From assembly GCA_019635585.1 (NCBI GenBank), contig JAHBZE010000002.1:186001-250000 (forward strand): 64,000 nucleotides of DNA, read 5' to 3'. This stretch comes from Xanthobacteraceae bacterium. GTDB taxonomy: Bacteria > Pseudomonadota > Alphaproteobacteria > Rhizobiales > Xanthobacteraceae. The translations under genes were made by a program, and so were the position numbers. Of this stretch, positions 42,850 through 52,271 are shown in pieces; positions within the stretch are counted from its first letter, which is position 1; every line of letters begins with the position of its first letter. The notes beneath the pieces are model-generated. The model was given only the letters and a program-made list of their open reading frames with translations, was not told where the DNA came from and made no database searches.

Positions 42850-43986
42850 TCATCCCCGCCGCAGCGCGAACGCATCCGAAGCTGCGAGCAACGCGCCAAT
42901 GCCGAAAGCCGCAGCCGCGAAAAGAGGAATTGCGCCGCTGCCGAGCCAGTCGCCGGCCGCGCCGCCGACCGTCGGCCCGATCAGTTGTCCGATGCCGAGG
43001 AGAGCGGTCACGATGCTGAACACACGCGGATAGGTCTGCGCGTCCGTGCGGTCGCGCGCATAGGCACTGACGATCGTCGGCACCGACGCAAGGCCGAATC
43101 CTACGAAGGCCGCGCCCAGGATCGCCTCCAGCGACGAACCGCCCGCCGCTACGAACGAACCGAACGCGCCGAACGACATCGCAACGAGCAGCGCGACCCG
43201 CTTCACCCGTTCCGAAGTGAGTATCGGTATCGTTGCAAAGGACCCGATCATCGAGGTGATGCCGAGCACGGTCCATGTCGTGCCAACCGCGAAAGGCGTC
43301 GCGTTGATCGCGGTCAGCCGCACGCCCGCGAAGGTCGAATAGGCGACGTAGCCGACACCGAAGCAGAGATACGTGCCGCCGAGAAACAGCCAGCGTGGCG
43401 AGATCATCTTCTCCGGCTGCGATACCTGCCCCGCCGCAAGCGCAGCGGCGCCGCGCTCGCTCCGATACTCGGCGGGCGGAAACGCACCCGCGAGAATAAC
43501 CGCGAGCAGCGCGGAAAATCCGAACGCCACCCGCCATCCGATCGCAGTTTCAAGAAGCGGCACTACGCAAAGCCCGCTGCCGATAATCCCAACATTGAGC
43601 CCCGACCAAACGGACGCGCTGACCAGCGGGCGTCTCGCCGCGGTCACCGCCTCGAACACAATCACGAAGGTGGCAACGATTGCGAGCCCTGCGCCGATTC
43701 CGGTCGCGAGCCTTCCCGCAGCGAGCACAAAAAATCCGAGAGCCGACGCGGGCGCGAGCGCACAAGCAATGGCGCCCACGGCCACGATAAGATGCGCAGC
43801 GCGCGCCATGAGCCACGGCGGGAGATGTTTGCCCAACGACGGAGCGAGCAGCGTCCCGATCAAATAGCCGCAGAGATGGATGGCGTTCAGGCTTCCGCTT
43901 GCGAATAGATCAAGCCCCAGATCGCGCCGCAGCGATGGCAGCATCACGCCGTAGGTGAAGCGCGCGAGCCCGACATTGAGGAGCAT
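42850..43986 (-). CDS. MFS transporter, YbfB/YjiJ-like
   Basis: The 378-residue protein has about 12 hydrophobic segments, LARFTYGVMLPSLRRDLGLD in the first loop, and AGRLATGIGAGLAIVATFV. The first membrane helix appears incomplete when starting at the ATG at 43986. In-frame codons run back without a stop to 44061, encoding a fitting first helix (FPLALILWGAVG), but the only candidate start there is a CTG at 44052-44050, 7 bases after GAGG. The true start may thus be non-canonical. Substrate unknown; export of small organic compounds is typical of the family. Confidence 0.82.
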   Translation of the reverse strand: MLLNVGLARFTYGVMLPSLRRDLGLDLFASGSLNAIHLCGYLIGTLLAPSLGKHLPPWLMARAAHLIVAVGAIACALAPASALGFFVLAAGRLATGIGAGLAIVATFVIVFEAVTAARRPLVSASVWSGLNVGIIGSGLCVVPLLETAIGWRVAFGFSALLAVILAGAFPPAEYRSERGAAALAAGQVSQPEKMISPRWLFLGGTYLCFGVGYVAYSTFAGVRLTAINATPFAVGTTWTVLGITSMIGSFATIPILTSERVKRVALLVAMSFGAFGSFVAAGGSSLEAILGAAFVGFGLASVPTIVSAYARDRTDAQTYPRVFSIVTALLGIGQLIGPTVGGAAGDWLGSGAIPLFAAAAFGIGALLAASDAFALRRG

Positions 43987-44071
43987 GCCGACCGCGCCCC
44001 ACAGAATCAGTGCGAGAGGAAATTGTCCGCTTCGCGCGTCCGATGTTTGCAGCGTATTACCTCAACGCGAA

Positions 44072-44099
44072 CGGGGACCGGACAAGCGCCCGGTCCCCG
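44072..44099 (-). terminator. Hairpin between phosphatase and MFS genes
   Basis: A perfect 10-bp stem CGGGGACCGG/CCGGTCCCCG with an 8-base loop lies after the phosphatase stop and directly before the GAGG of the MFS gene on the minus strand. The T-run is poor (TTCGCGTTG), so it may terminate weakly or shape the MFS leader. Confidence 0.5.
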
Positions 44100-44124
44100 C
44101 CGCTCTCGAAACCTGTGGAGACGC

Positions 44125-44829
44125 TTACAGTGCGAGCGCCTTGCGGAGCTCGACCTTAGCCGCTTCGAAATCCTTCTGGAAATCCGGATTTTGCATCATG
44201 ATCGCGGCGATCGCGGTGGCGGCCATCTGCCCGGATTCGACGTCGGTCGGAAAATGTACGCCGAGGATCACGCGGTTCTGCCCGTAAAGCCGCGAACGAT
44301 TATAAATATCGGCGCTGCGCTCCGGCACCATGTTGGCGAGGATGATCGCCCACAATTGCCCGAACACACCGTGGCCGCTCGGATAGGAACTCGACGGCGG
44401 CCGTTCACCGATCGGCGTTACGTCGTTGCTGACGAGAAACGGACGCGGCCGCTTCCACACATCTTTGCTCGCAAGAAACAGAAGACGCGAGTCGTTGAAA
44501 ACTTTCTTAAAGAAAGCGTCCGTCGCGGGAAGCTCGTCCTTCACGAGATCGGGCTTTCCGAGCGCTTCGGCAAACCGGCCGATGTTGATCTTTGCGTCCG
44601 CCAGGGCAACTTCGATCTGCGCCGGCGTCCGGGTTTTCTGCGCGTCGAGTACGGCTGCCAGGTCATGCTTCTGCGCATCCGAATCCGCAGGTGGCGCGGG
44701 CGGCAACAACTTGGCCAGGCTGAACGACGGATCGGTGACGTAAAAGAGCTTGTTCTTTTCTTGCGATGCAGCAGGAACTGCCAGCACGAACGCAAGCGCG
44801 ATTATCCAGAGACCTAATGTTCTTCTCAT
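44125..44829 (-). CDS. PAP2-family acid phosphatase (class A-like)
   Basis: The 234-residue precursor has a signal peptide (cleavage near AAS, residue 22) and the three phosphatase motifs KDVWKRPRPF, SSSYPSGHGVF and SRLYGQNRVILGVHFPTD, which supply the Lys/Arg, Ser-His and Arg-His catalytic groups. This is the pattern of secreted class A nonspecific acid phosphatases, expected in the periplasm to release phosphate from organic phosphates. GGGGAAACGCCG precedes the ATG at 44829; the longer frame upstream lacks a ribosome site. Confidence 0.92.
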   Translation of the reverse strand: MRRTLGLWIIALAFVLAVPAASQEKNKLFYVTDPSFSLAKLLPPAPPADSDAQKHDLAAVLDAQKTRTPAQIEVALADAKINIGRFAEALGKPDLVKDELPATDAFFKKVFNDSRLLFLASKDVWKRPRPFLVSNDVTPIGERPPSSSYPSGHGVFGQLWAIILANMVPERSADIYNRSRLYGQNRVILGVHFPTDVESGQMAATAIAAIMMQNPDFQKDFEAAKVELRKALAL

Positions 44830-44940
44830 CGGCGTTTCCCCAATTATTTTCGTGTAACTCTTTTTTGTTATTACACGTAACAATTGAGCGCGTGCCGGCT
44901 GGCGTCAACGCAAAACAGCCGGCTTCCCGATGAGCTTCTC

Positions 44941-46410
44941 TTAAATCCCGAGCTTCTTCTTGAGGATGTCGTTCACCGCCTGCGGGTTCGCCTTGCCGCC
45001 CGACGCCTTGATCACCTGACCGACGAACCAGCCGAGCATGGTCGGCTTCGCCTTCACCTGCTCCACCTTGTCCGGGTTCTTGGCGATGATGTCGTCGACG
45101 ACCTTCTCGATCGCGCCGGTGTCGGTCACCTGCTTCATGCCGCGCTTCTCGACCACTTCGCGCGGATCTCCGCCCTCTTCCCAGACGATCTCGAAAAGGT
45201 CCTTCGCGATCTTGCCGGAAATAGTGCCGTCCGCGATCAGGTCGACGATGGCGCCGAGCTGCGCGGCTGAGATCGGACTTTCCTCGATCGTCTTATTTTC
45301 TTTGTTCAGGCGGCCGAAGAATTCGTTGATGGTAAAGTTCGCCGCTGCCTTCGGATCGCGGCCTTTCGCGACTTCCTCGAAGAACGCCGCCGTCTCGCGC
45401 TCGGAAATCAGTACGCCCGCGTCGTAGGGCGACAAGCCGAACTCTTTCACGAAGCGCGCTTTCTTCTCGTCCGGCAGTTCCGGCAGGTCCGCCTTCAGCT
45501 TTTCGACGAATGCATCGTCGAATTCGAGCGGCAGAAGATCCGGATCCGGGAAATAGCGATAATCGTGCGCCTCTTCCTTGGAACGCATCGAGCGTGTCTC
45601 GCCTTTGGCGTTGTCGAACAGCCGCGTTTCCTGATCGATCTTGCCGCCGTCTTCGAGAATATCGATCTGGCGCCGCGCTTCGTATTCGATCGCCTGGCCG
45701 ATGAAGCGGATCGAGTTCACATTCTTGATTTCGCAGCGTGTGCCGAGCGCGTCGCCGGGCTTACGCACCGAGACGTTCACGTCGGCGCGAAGGTTACCCT
45801 TTTCCATATCGCCGTCGCAGGTACCTAGATAACGCAGAATCGTGCGCAGCTTGGTGACGTAAGCTTTCGCTTCGTCGGACGAGCGCATGTCGGGCTTCGA
45901 CACGATCTCCATCAGCGCAACGCCCGAGCGGTTGAGGTCCACGTAGGACATCGACGGGTGCTGGTCGTGCAGTGACTTGCCCGCATCCTGCTCGAGATGC
46001 AGCCGCTCGATGCCGACCTCGAACGACGAGCCGTCCTGCATGTCCACGGTGACGACGCCCTCGCCGACCACCGGATGCTTGAACTGGCTGATCTGATAGC
46101 CCTGCGGCAGATCGGGGTAGAAATAATTCTTCCGGTCGAACACCGACTTCTTGTTGATCTTCGCGTTCAGTCCGAGCCCGGTCTTCACCGCCTGCTCGAC
46201 GCACTTCTTGTTGATGACCGGCAGCATACCCGGCATCGCCGCATCTACCAGCGAGACGTGTGAATTCGGCTCGCCGCCAAACTCAGTGCTTGCGCCGGAG
46301 AACAGTTTCGCGTTCGAGGTCACCTGCGCATGGATTTCCATGCCGATGACGACTTCCCAGTCGTGCTTGTCGCCCTTGAGAAGCTTCGGATTTCGGGTGG
46401 GTGCGTTCAT
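44941..46410 (-). CDS. gatB: Aspartyl/glutamyl-tRNA amidotransferase subunit B
   Basis: GatB with GatA and GatC converts Glu-tRNA(Gln) and Asp-tRNA(Asn) to the amidated forms. The 489-residue protein starts [20 protein letters not shown] and shows [38 protein letters not shown] and the C-terminal tail domain ending [12 protein letters not shown]. An in-frame extension of over 230 codons upstream is a shadow frame antisense to nothing coherent and is ignored. gatA and gatC lie separately at 50330-52105, with about 4 kb of other genes between. Confidence 0.95.
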   Translation of the reverse strand: MNAPTRNPKLLKGDKHDWEVVIGMEIHAQVTSNAKLFSGASTEFGGEPNSHVSLVDAAMPGMLPVINKKCVEQAVKTGLGLNAKINKKSVFDRKNYFYPDLPQGYQISQFKHPVVGEGVVTVDMQDGSSFEVGIERLHLEQDAGKSLHDQHPSMSYVDLNRSGVALMEIVSKPDMRSSDEAKAYVTKLRTILRYLGTCDGDMEKGNLRADVNVSVRKPGDALGTRCEIKNVNSIRFIGQAIEYEARRQIDILEDGGKIDQETRLFDNAKGETRSMRSKEEAHDYRYFPDPDLLPLEFDDAFVEKLKADLPELPDEKKARFVKEFGLSPYDAGVLISERETAAFFEEVAKGRDPKAAANFTINEFFGRLNKENKTIEESPISAAQLGAIVDLIADGTISGKIAKDLFEIVWEEGGDPREVVEKRGMKQVTDTGAIEKVVDDIIAKNPDKVEQVKAKPTMLGWFVGQVIKASGGKANPQAVNDILKKKLGI

Positions 46411-46454
46411 GGCCGCTCTTCTAGCAAATTGTCCGGACCGCTCAACCGGTGAAA

Positions 46455-47171
46455 TTAGAGCAGCCACGGCAGCAAAAGCGGCACCAGAATCGCCGTCAGA
46501 ACGCCATTCAGGCCGAGCGCGATGCCCGCAAAGGTGCCGGCGAGCGGATTGACCTGGAACGCCCGTGCGGTGCCGATCCCATGTGAGACGAGCCCGGCGG
46601 CAAAGCCTCTCGCCGCGTAGTTCTTGAGCCGCAACAAGTTCATCAGCGGCGTCACGATGATCGCGCCGGAAATGCCTGTCATGATCACCATGACCGCGGT
46701 GAGCGCGGGATCGCCCTGCACCTTCTCCGCAACGCCCATCGCAATCGCGGCGGTCGCCGATTTCGGCGCAAGCGCAAGCGTCGCGATTTTGCTCAGGCCG
46801 AACCATTTCGCAAGCAGCACGGCGGACGTAATCGAGACGACGCTGCCCACGAACAACGCCGCGATCATCGGGACGAACATACGCTTCACTTCCGGCAGAT
46901 GCCGGTAGAGCGGCACGGCGAGCGCGACCGTCGCAGGTCCCAGCAGGAAATGGATGAACTGCGCGCCAGCAAAGTAGGAAGGAAATGCAGTCTTCGAAAT
47001 CAGGAGCACAGCGGAGATAAACAGAATCGACATCAACACCGGATTCGCCAGCGGATGCCGCCCGCATGCCGCCGAGATTGCATCCGCCGCGATGTAAGCG
47101 ACGAGCGTAACCGTCAGCCACAACAGCGGGCTGCCGGATAGATAGACCCAGAGATCGACGAAATTGATCAT
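46455..47171 (-). CDS. CidB/LrgB family membrane protein
   Basis: The 238-residue protein has about seven membrane helices and the LrgB signatures [34 protein letters not shown] and [13 protein letters not shown]. LrgB/CidB works with its partner in holin/antiholin-like control of autolysis in Gram-positive bacteria; in Gram-negatives a role in export of metabolites such as glycolate or in pyruvate handling has been proposed. Its start overlaps the CidA/LrgA stop by 4 bases. The window also has two lytic transglycosylases but not in the same operon. Confidence 0.9.
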   Translation of the reverse strand: MINFVDLWVYLSGSPLLWLTVTLVAYIAADAISAACGRHPLANPVLMSILFISAVLLISKTAFPSYFAGAQFIHFLLGPATVALAVPLYRHLPEVKRMFVPMIAALFVGSVVSITSAVLLAKWFGLSKIATLALAPKSATAAIAMGVAEKVQGDPALTAVMVIMTGISGAIIVTPLMNLLRLKNYAARGFAAGLVSHGIGTARAFQVNPLAGTFAGIALGLNGVLTAILVPLLLPWLL

Positions 47172-47533
47172 GGCCGCTCCTCGCCTGCGTCGATCTTCAT
47201 GAGCTTCGCAACCGCCGCAAAGGTGATGGCAGTCGCAGCGAGCGACAGAGCAATCGAAACCAGAATGATCGTCAGCAGCATCCAGCCTTCCGCGCCGAGC
47301 AGCGGGAGTTGCTGCACGACACCGACGCCCGCCGGCACAAACAGAAGCGAAAGGTGCTTCAGGATTCCGTCGGCTGTCTCATGCGTCGTTTGCGGAATGG
47401 GTATGCGCGCAGTGAGCCAGACGAAAAGCAGCGCCAACCCGATCACGGGACCTGGCAGCGGCGAACCGATGGCGCGAACCAGCGTTTCGCCAGCGAGTTG
47501 AAGACAAAGAAGAATTGCGAAGGCTTGAAGCAT
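47168..47533 (-). CDS. CidA/LrgA family membrane protein
   Basis: The 121-residue protein has four predicted membrane helices and the CidA/LrgA segments [33 protein letters not shown] and [14 protein letters not shown]. It is the holin-like partner of the following LrgB-type protein, with a 4-base ATGA overlap. The ATG at 47533 starts the first helix; the in-frame extension upstream has no ribosome site. The gene is divergent from the small stress-type membrane protein at 47652, with an EcfG-like promoter in between that points away from this gene. Confidence 0.88.
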   Translation of the reverse strand: MLQAFAILLCLQLAGETLVRAIGSPLPGPVIGLALLFVWLTARIPIPQTTHETADGILKHLSLLFVPAGVGVVQQLPLLGAEGWMLLTIILVSIALSLAATAITFAAVAKLMKIDAGEERP

Positions 47534-47597
47534 TGCAGGTCTGAAACGAATCGTGAGCCACGAGTCCGCCGTAATTCTTACGGCACTGCGCAAAATT

Positions 47598-47622
47598 GGA
47601 ACAGCCGCAGCTGTCGCGCGTT
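47598..47622 (+). promoter_or_regulatory. EcfG-type promoter (GGAAC-N16-CGTT)
   Basis: GGAAC at 47598-47602 and CGTT at 47619-47622 are exactly 16 bases apart and end 29 bases before the ATG at 47652. This is the full consensus of the alphaproteobacterial general-stress sigma factor EcfG. It is one of three identical arrangements within 2.4 kb. Confidence 0.75.
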
Positions 47623-47651
47623 TTCAAAACGTAACTTTGGAGGAAAACGTC

Positions 47652-47966
47652 ATGGCTTATGATCCGAACGACCCCCGCAAATCGTTCGAGTATGACGAAT
47701 TCAGTCGCCGCCCGAGCATCGATCCGGCTCCGGCCGGATTCACCGGTCTCGTGATTGGCGCCATTGTCGTGCTCGGCGCGCTGATCGCGTTCCTGATGTT
47801 CCGTAACGATGCTGACACGACTACGATTGGCATGAACCAGACGCCGGCGACACAGCAGTCTCCGTCGACGACGCCTGCCACGCCTCCCGCTGCGGCGCCG
47901 AACAACCCGAGCGACACGGGACCGACGACTCCGCCGACCCCGCAAACGCCCCCGGCGAAGCAGTAA
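47652..47966 (+). CDS. Small single-pass membrane protein, stress-type promoter
   Basis: The 104-residue protein has a polar N terminus (MAYDPNDPRKSFEYDEFSRR), one membrane helix at about residues 30-50, and a Thr/Pro/Ala-rich tail of about 50 residues that is likely periplasmic and unstructured. GGAGGAAAACGTC precedes the ATG. I do not recognise a family with known function. Together with the genes at 48088 and 49951 it shares topology, low-complexity tail and an exact EcfG-type promoter, so a role in envelope stress is inferred. It ends in a terminator at 47982. Confidence 0.75.
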   Translation: MAYDPNDPRKSFEYDEFSRRPSIDPAPAGFTGLVIGAIVVLGALIAFLMFRNDADTTTIGMNQTPATQQSPSTTPATPPAAAPNNPSDTGPTTPPTPQTPPAKQ

Positions 47967-47981
47967 CAGACCCACTAAGAC

Positions 47982-48011
47982 CGGCCCGCCTCGCGCGGGC
48001 CGATTCTTTTT
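47982..48011 (+). terminator. Terminator of the 47652 gene
   Basis: An 8-bp stem CGGCCCGC/GCGGGCCG with a 5-base loop is followed by ATTCTTTTT. The T-run abuts the GGAAC of the next promoter, so the two small genes are separate transcription units packed without spare sequence. Confidence 0.85.
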
Positions 48012-48036
48012 GGAACCCGAACCATCCTGCGGCGTT
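48012..48036 (+). promoter_or_regulatory. EcfG-type promoter (GGAAC-N16-CGTT)
   Basis: GGAAC at 48012-48016 and CGTT at 48033-48036 have the exact 16-base spacing. The element ends 51 bases before the ATG at 48088, leaving a leader of about 45 bases. Confidence 0.75.
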
Positions 48037-48087
48037 CTGACTACACATGAACTGCGCAACACGCAGCCACCAGAGAGGTTACAGAAA

Positions 48088-48402
48088 ATGGCACGCGACG
48101 ATTTCGGTCATCGTGGAATCGACGAGGTGAAAGACGAATCCTCCACCGCCAGCATCTTCGGAATCGGAATTCCGGTTCTCGTGCTCGCCGCCGCCGCCCT
48201 GCTCTATTTCTTCTATCCGTTCACGGACGAGAAATTTAGTCAGGCCGAAACGACTCCGCCGGCGACTACCAAGCAGCAGCCGAAGACGAATCCCGACCAG
48301 ATCAACGTGCAACCCGAAGGCGAGAAAAAATCGCCGCCTGCAGACCGCCCGCAGCCGGAAGAAACTCGCGATCCGCGCTCGGACTCCCACAACTCGAACT
48401 AA
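48088..48402 (+). CDS. Small single-pass membrane protein, stress-type promoter
   Basis: The 104-residue protein has a charged N terminus (MARDDFGHRGIDEVKDESST), one membrane helix at about residues 23-43, and a hydrophilic tail rich in Pro, Lys, Glu, Gln and Asp. AGAGG stands 9 bases before the ATG. No known domain is recognised. Its sequence is not obviously homologous to the gene before it, apart from plan and identical length. It ends 15 bases from the convergent patatin gene. Confidence 0.72.
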   Translation: MARDDFGHRGIDEVKDESSTASIFGIGIPVLVLAAAALLYFFYPFTDEKFSQAETTPPATTKQQPKTNPDQINVQPEGEKKSPPADRPQPEETRDPRSDSHNSN

Positions 48403-48417
48403 CGACACGCCCGAAAG

Positions 48418-49815
48418 TCAACGGCGGATGCTGCTGAGAAAACGGCGTAGCACGTCGTTATTTGTTACGCTCTCGTCCCCCGCGTTGATGACCTCGTCGA
48501 CCTGATCCGCCGGAAGCTGCAGGCTTGTCTTCACTTTGTTCAGAGCATCGGCACGTTGCTGCCCGAGTTGATCGAAGCCGATACGGCCGATGAAGAACTG
48601 AACATCCCGGCAATTCCAGCGCTTCGGCGCGCCATACTGCGCGCGCTGCGCAGCGCTCAAGCCGCAACGCCAGCGCACAATCTGCTGGCGCCACTCCTCC
48701 ATCGCCTGTTCGAAGGCCGTGTAGCTCGCGCGCACGTTTGCGTCTATCGCGGTGTCAGCGGCCGCCGAAACCAGATCGACACCGCGCGGACCCTCCAGCG
48801 TATTAACCCAGTTGCCGACCGCAGCGCGTCCCGCGTCCACTACAAGAAACAACGCGCGGCGCAATTTCACGGCCTGATGCGGCGTGAGCGGTTCATAAGG
48901 CATCGATGCCGACAGGCGCGCGATGGTGAAGCCGGACAATCCGAAATTGTCCACCAGGCCGCCGTCGAGCAGCTTCACATAACGGACGCTGCCGTCATGA
49001 TAGCTCGCAAGAGCATTCGCAAAACTCTTGAGCAACAGCGGCGCCTGCGGATTGTTGCGGGCTTTGATCGCCCAGTCCGGAAGCTGCGCATTGCATTTGC
49101 CAGCGTAACTTTCGATCACGATCGGCGCGAACGCGATCGGCACCGCCGCCGATGCCGCTACGGCATCCGCGATCGGATAGCTGTTCAGATCGGAGCACAT
49201 CACGCTGAATGCGGTACGCCCGAACACGAACGGTGTGCGGTTATAAATGTCGGACGCGTTGATCCAGACGCGCGGCCGCTGCTGTGCGCGGAACGCGGCG
49301 AAGGTCGCGTTGCCGTACAGGTTCTCGTTCAGCCAGCGCGGGAGATGCGTGGCGTCGTTTACGCCGCCGGAAAGGCCGCGCACGAGATTGCCGGGCGTGA
49401 GGCTGGTCGAAAGCGCGGCGTCCTCGACGTTCTTCAAAAGAAAGCGCTCGCGGAAATCGTCGAGCGTCGCGCGCTTCTTCAATCCGAAATAGGCGGCGGT
49501 GATCGAGCCGCCGGAAACGCCGCTTACAAAATCGATGCGGTCGAGGATCGAAACGGTTCCCTGCTCGGTCGGAAGCTGAAAGCGGTCGAGTCCGCGTAGT
49601 ACGCCGAAGGAATAGGCCGCGGCGCGCGTGCCGCCGCCTGAAAATGCGAGCGTGATCAGGAATTCGTCGGCATACGAAATGGCAGGCTCTTGCTGCTGCG
49701 GCACAAGGCCCGCATTCGCCTGATTGATCGGCTCGTTCACCGGAATGTTGTGGACCGAGCAGCCGCTCGCGAGCAGCAATGCCGCCACTGCAAACGGACC
49801 GACGCGCAGTTTCAT
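48418..49815 (-). CDS. Patatin-like phospholipase lipoprotein
   Basis: The 465-residue protein has a lipoprotein signal with lipobox LASGC (Cys19) and is thus expected to be anchored in a cell-envelope membrane. The patatin domain shows the oxyanion loop FSGGGTRAAAY, the nucleophile GVSGGS (Ser101) and the acid motif LLDGGLVDNFGL, so the Ser-Asp dyad is intact. It should hydrolyse acyl ester bonds of phospholipids or related lipids. The ATG at 49815 starts the lipoprotein signal. It is divergent from the small membrane protein at 49951, and lies within the cluster of stress-type genes. Confidence 0.9.
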   Translation of the reverse strand: MKLRVGPFAVAALLLASGCSVHNIPVNEPINQANAGLVPQQQEPAISYADEFLITLAFSGGGTRAAAYSFGVLRGLDRFQLPTEQGTVSILDRIDFVSGVSGGSITAAYFGLKKRATLDDFRERFLLKNVEDAALSTSLTPGNLVRGLSGGVNDATHLPRWLNENLYGNATFAAFRAQQRPRVWINASDIYNRTPFVFGRTAFSVMCSDLNSYPIADAVAASAAVPIAFAPIVIESYAGKCNAQLPDWAIKARNNPQAPLLLKSFANALASYHDGSVRYVKLLDGGLVDNFGLSGFTIARLSASMPYEPLTPHQAVKLRRALFLVVDAGRAAVGNWVNTLEGPRGVDLVSAAADTAIDANVRASYTAFEQAMEEWRQQIVRWRCGLSAAQRAQYGAPKRWNCRDVQFFIGRIGFDQLGQQRADALNKVKTSLQLPADQVDEVINAGDESVTNNDVLRRFLSSIRR

Positions 49816-49899
49816 GATCTTACGCAGCACTTTCGCAAGTTCCCCTGCGATCCCCGGCTGAACTTCTACCACACACCGGTTGTCAGAGGTTAACCGCAC

Positions 49900-49924
49900 G
49901 GAACCGGCTCGTGAATGCCGCGTT
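49900..49924 (+). promoter_or_regulatory. EcfG-type promoter (GGAAC-N16-CGTT)
   Basis: GGAAC at 49900-49904 and CGTT at 49921-49924 are 16 bases apart. The element ends 26 bases before the ATG at 49951. It is the third copy of this exact pattern in the region. Confidence 0.75.
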
Positions 49925-49950
49925 ATCGTGGCACAACAAAGGAGATTGTC

Positions 49951-50286
49951 ATGCCCCGTGCCCGGAAGAAAAAAGCGAAACCGGCGCGCAAGCGTTCAGC
50001 GACGCGTCGCAAGGCGCTGGCTCAGCAGTCGAGTAGTAACTGGCAGATCGGCGCGGGTATTTTCGCCCTCGCGGTCCTGCTTGGTGCTGGCGCCTACGTA
50101 CTCGCCACCAACGACGACGCCCGCCTGAGTATGGCGAGCCTCGTCAATCAGATCGAGGTCCCGCAAGCAGTGAAGGAATTGCCCGGCAAGGTGAAGGAAA
50201 ATCTGCCCGACATGTCTTCGCTGACCAATCCGTCGTCGAATTCCGCGACGGCAGGACCAAACGAAAGCGCTCCCGCGACCAACTGA
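49951..50286 (+). CDS. Small single-pass membrane protein with basic N terminus, stress-type promoter
   Basis: The 111-residue protein starts with a strongly basic segment (MPRARKKKAKPARKRSATRR), has one membrane helix at about residues 32-53 and an external Ser/Asn/Pro-rich tail. The basic N terminus should stay in the cytoplasm and could bind nucleic acid or phospholipid. AAGGAG is 7 bases before the ATG; a start 12 codons earlier overlaps the promoter and is rejected. Family unknown. A terminator follows at 50298. Confidence 0.72.
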   Translation: MPRARKKKAKPARKRSATRRKALAQQSSSNWQIGAGIFALAVLLGAGAYVLATNDDARLSMASLVNQIEVPQAVKELPGKVKENLPDMSSLTNPSSNSATAGPNESAPATN

Positions 50287-50297
50287 CGGGACGACGG

Positions 50298-50327
50298 AAG
50301 GGCCGCCCAAAATTGGGATGGCCTTTT
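50298..50327 (+). terminator. Terminator of the 49951 gene
   Basis: GGCC and CCCAA pair with TTGGG and GGCC around a short loop with a small internal mismatch, followed by TTTTCGTTATTT on the plus strand. The tail runs into the gatA stop codon. Confidence 0.65.
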
Positions 50328-50329
50328 CG

Positions 50330-51814
50330 TTATTTGCTCCACCAGTTTTCCGGGATCATACGCGGACCCGCGGCCTGCTCGACGACATGGCCAAGTGCGA
50401 AGAGATCCTCTTCACCGAACGGCTTGCCGATGAGCTGTAGGCCAAGCGGCAACCCGTTGTGATCGCGGCCTGCGGGCACGGAAATTCCGGGCAGGCCCGC
50501 CATGTTCACCGTCACTGTAAAGATGTCGTTCAGATACATCTCGACCGGATCACCAGAACCCTTCTCGCCGATGCCGAAAGCGCCGGAAGGCGTCGCAGGC
50601 GTCAATATTGCGTCGATGCCCTGCTTCCAAGCGTCGTCGAAGTCGCGCTTGATCAGCGTGCGCACTTTCTGCGCGCGCAAGTAATAAGCGTCGTAGTAGC
50701 CCGCCGAGAGCACATAGGTGCCGATCATGATGCGGCGGCGCACTTCCTTGCCGAAACCGGCGGCGCGCGTCTGCTCGTACATGTCGACGATATCCTTGCC
50801 CGGAACGCGCAGGCCGTAGCGCACGCCATCATAGCGCGCGAGATTCGACGAGGCTTCCGCGGGCGCAATGATGTAATAGGCCGGCAGTGCGTATTTCGTA
50901 TGCGGCAGCGAGATATCCACGATCTCCGCCCCCGCCGCCTTCAGCCAAGCGCGGCCAGTTTCCCACTGCTCGCTGATTTCTGCAGCCATGCCATCCACAC
51001 GGTACTCCTTAGGAATACCGATCTTCATGCCCTTCACGCTTTTGCCGATCGCCTTTTCGTAATCGGGCACCGGCTTGTCGGAACAGGTGGAATCTTTCGG
51101 GTCGGGTCCCGCCATCGAGCGAAGCAGGATCGCGCAATCGCGCACGGTGCGCGCGAACGGCCCGGCCTGATCGAGCGAAGACGCGAATGCGACGATGCCC
51201 CATCGCGAACACCGTCCGTACGTTGGTTTAATACCAACAATTCCGGTGAAAGCGGCAGGCTGACGGATCGAGCCGCCGGTATCGGTGCCGGTCGCGCCGA
51301 GACAGATATGCGCGGCAACGGCGGACGCCGAACCGCCGGACGAACCGCCTGGCACCAACGGCTTGTTGTCTCCCTTGCGCCGCCACGGCGACAGCACTGG
51401 CCCGAGCGCTGACGTTTCGTTCGACGAACCCATCGCGAATTCGTCGTTATTGAGCTTGCCCAGCATCACCGCGCCATCGCGCCAGAGCTGCGAGGTCACG
51501 GTGGACTCGTATTGCGGCACGAAGTTTTCGAGAATCTTCGAGCACGCGGTCGTGCGCACGCCTTCGGTGGCGAACAGGTCCTTGATACCGAGCGGAATGC
51601 CTTCGAGCGGACCGCCCTCGCCTTTGGCGAGCTTCGTATCCGACGCCGCAGCCATCTTTTTGGCGTGATCCGGCGTCTCAAGCACATAGGCGTTCAGAGG
51701 GCGCGCCTTTTCCATTTCGGCGAGATGCGCGTCAGCGAGTTCCTTGGCGGAGATTTTCTTTGCGCGCAGTTGATCGCGCGCTTCCGCAAGCGTCAGGGAA
51801 GTAAGTTCGCTCAC
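50330..51814 (-). CDS. gatA: Aspartyl/glutamyl-tRNA amidotransferase subunit A
   Basis: GatA is the amidase subunit that releases ammonia from glutamine for GatB. The 494-residue protein has the amidase signature [20 protein letters not shown], the catalytic lysine in [10 protein letters not shown] and the cis-serine in [14 protein letters not shown], so the Ser-Ser-Lys triad is complete. Start [16 protein letters not shown] is typical. gatC lies 3 bases upstream on the same strand. Confidence 0.95.
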   Translation of the reverse strand: MSELTSLTLAEARDQLRAKKISAKELADAHLAEMEKARPLNAYVLETPDHAKKMAAASDTKLAKGEGGPLEGIPLGIKDLFATEGVRTTACSKILENFVPQYESTVTSQLWRDGAVMLGKLNNDEFAMGSSNETSALGPVLSPWRRKGDNKPLVPGGSSGGSASAVAAHICLGATGTDTGGSIRQPAAFTGIVGIKPTYGRCSRWGIVAFASSLDQAGPFARTVRDCAILLRSMAGPDPKDSTCSDKPVPDYEKAIGKSVKGMKIGIPKEYRVDGMAAEISEQWETGRAWLKAAGAEIVDISLPHTKYALPAYYIIAPAEASSNLARYDGVRYGLRVPGKDIVDMYEQTRAAGFGKEVRRRIMIGTYVLSAGYYDAYYLRAQKVRTLIKRDFDDAWKQGIDAILTPATPSGAFGIGEKGSGDPVEMYLNDIFTVTVNMAGLPGISVPAGRDHNGLPLGLQLIGKPFGEEDLFALGHVVEQAAGPRMIPENWWSK

Positions 51815-51817
51815 GGT

Positions 51818-52105
51818 TTACTCCACGACTTTCGGGACTTGAAAGAAGCCGTCATCGGAAGCCGGCGCATTTGCCAGCACGCGCTTCGCATAGTCTCCGT
51901 CGTTGACGACATCTTCGCGCATCTTCAGCTTCATATCTTCGACGCTGGCGGTCGGCTCGACGCCGTCGACATTCACTTCGTTCAACTGTTCGACGAACGC
52001 GAGCATGTTGTTGATCTCGCCGCGCAGGTGCTCGATCTCATTGTCGGCGACGGCGATCCGCGCCAAATGCGCGATCCGCCGCACGGTCGCGGCATCGACG
52101 GACAT
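51818..52105 (-). CDS. gatC: Aspartyl/glutamyl-tRNA amidotransferase subunit C
   Basis: GatC holds the GatA-GatB complex together. The 95-residue protein shows [19 protein letters not shown], the helix [20 protein letters not shown] and the C-terminal FFQVPKVVE, all standard. It is the first gene of a gatC-gatA operon, with gatB apart at 44941. It is divergent from dps. Confidence 0.95.
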   Translation of the reverse strand: MSVDAATVRRIAHLARIAVADNEIEHLRGEINNMLAFVEQLNEVNVDGVEPTASVEDMKLKMREDVVNDGDYAKRVLANAPASDDGFFQVPKVVE

Positions 52106-52271
52106 GGAAGACTCCGTGGAAAAAGGTCGGGCGGGCTATAGCAGACGGGCTTTTGGGGCCGCAACCCGCGAGCAGGCCCGCTTGATTGGCGTCATGGTCT
52201 CGCCGCGAACGGCGCCCTAGATTGATGGTTTCAGGCTACAGGCCCCACAGGGCCGGTATTAAGGAGTCCCC

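Noticed and set aside
46411-47121. In-frame extension of gatB by about 236 codons
   Set aside because: It overlaps the LrgB-type gene in another frame, and GatB homologues begin at the MNAPTRN start.
47618-47631. Palindrome CGTTTTCAAAACG near the 47652 start as an operator
   Set aside because: It overlaps the -10 element of the EcfG-type promoter and is short and AT-rich, so chance is a sufficient explanation.
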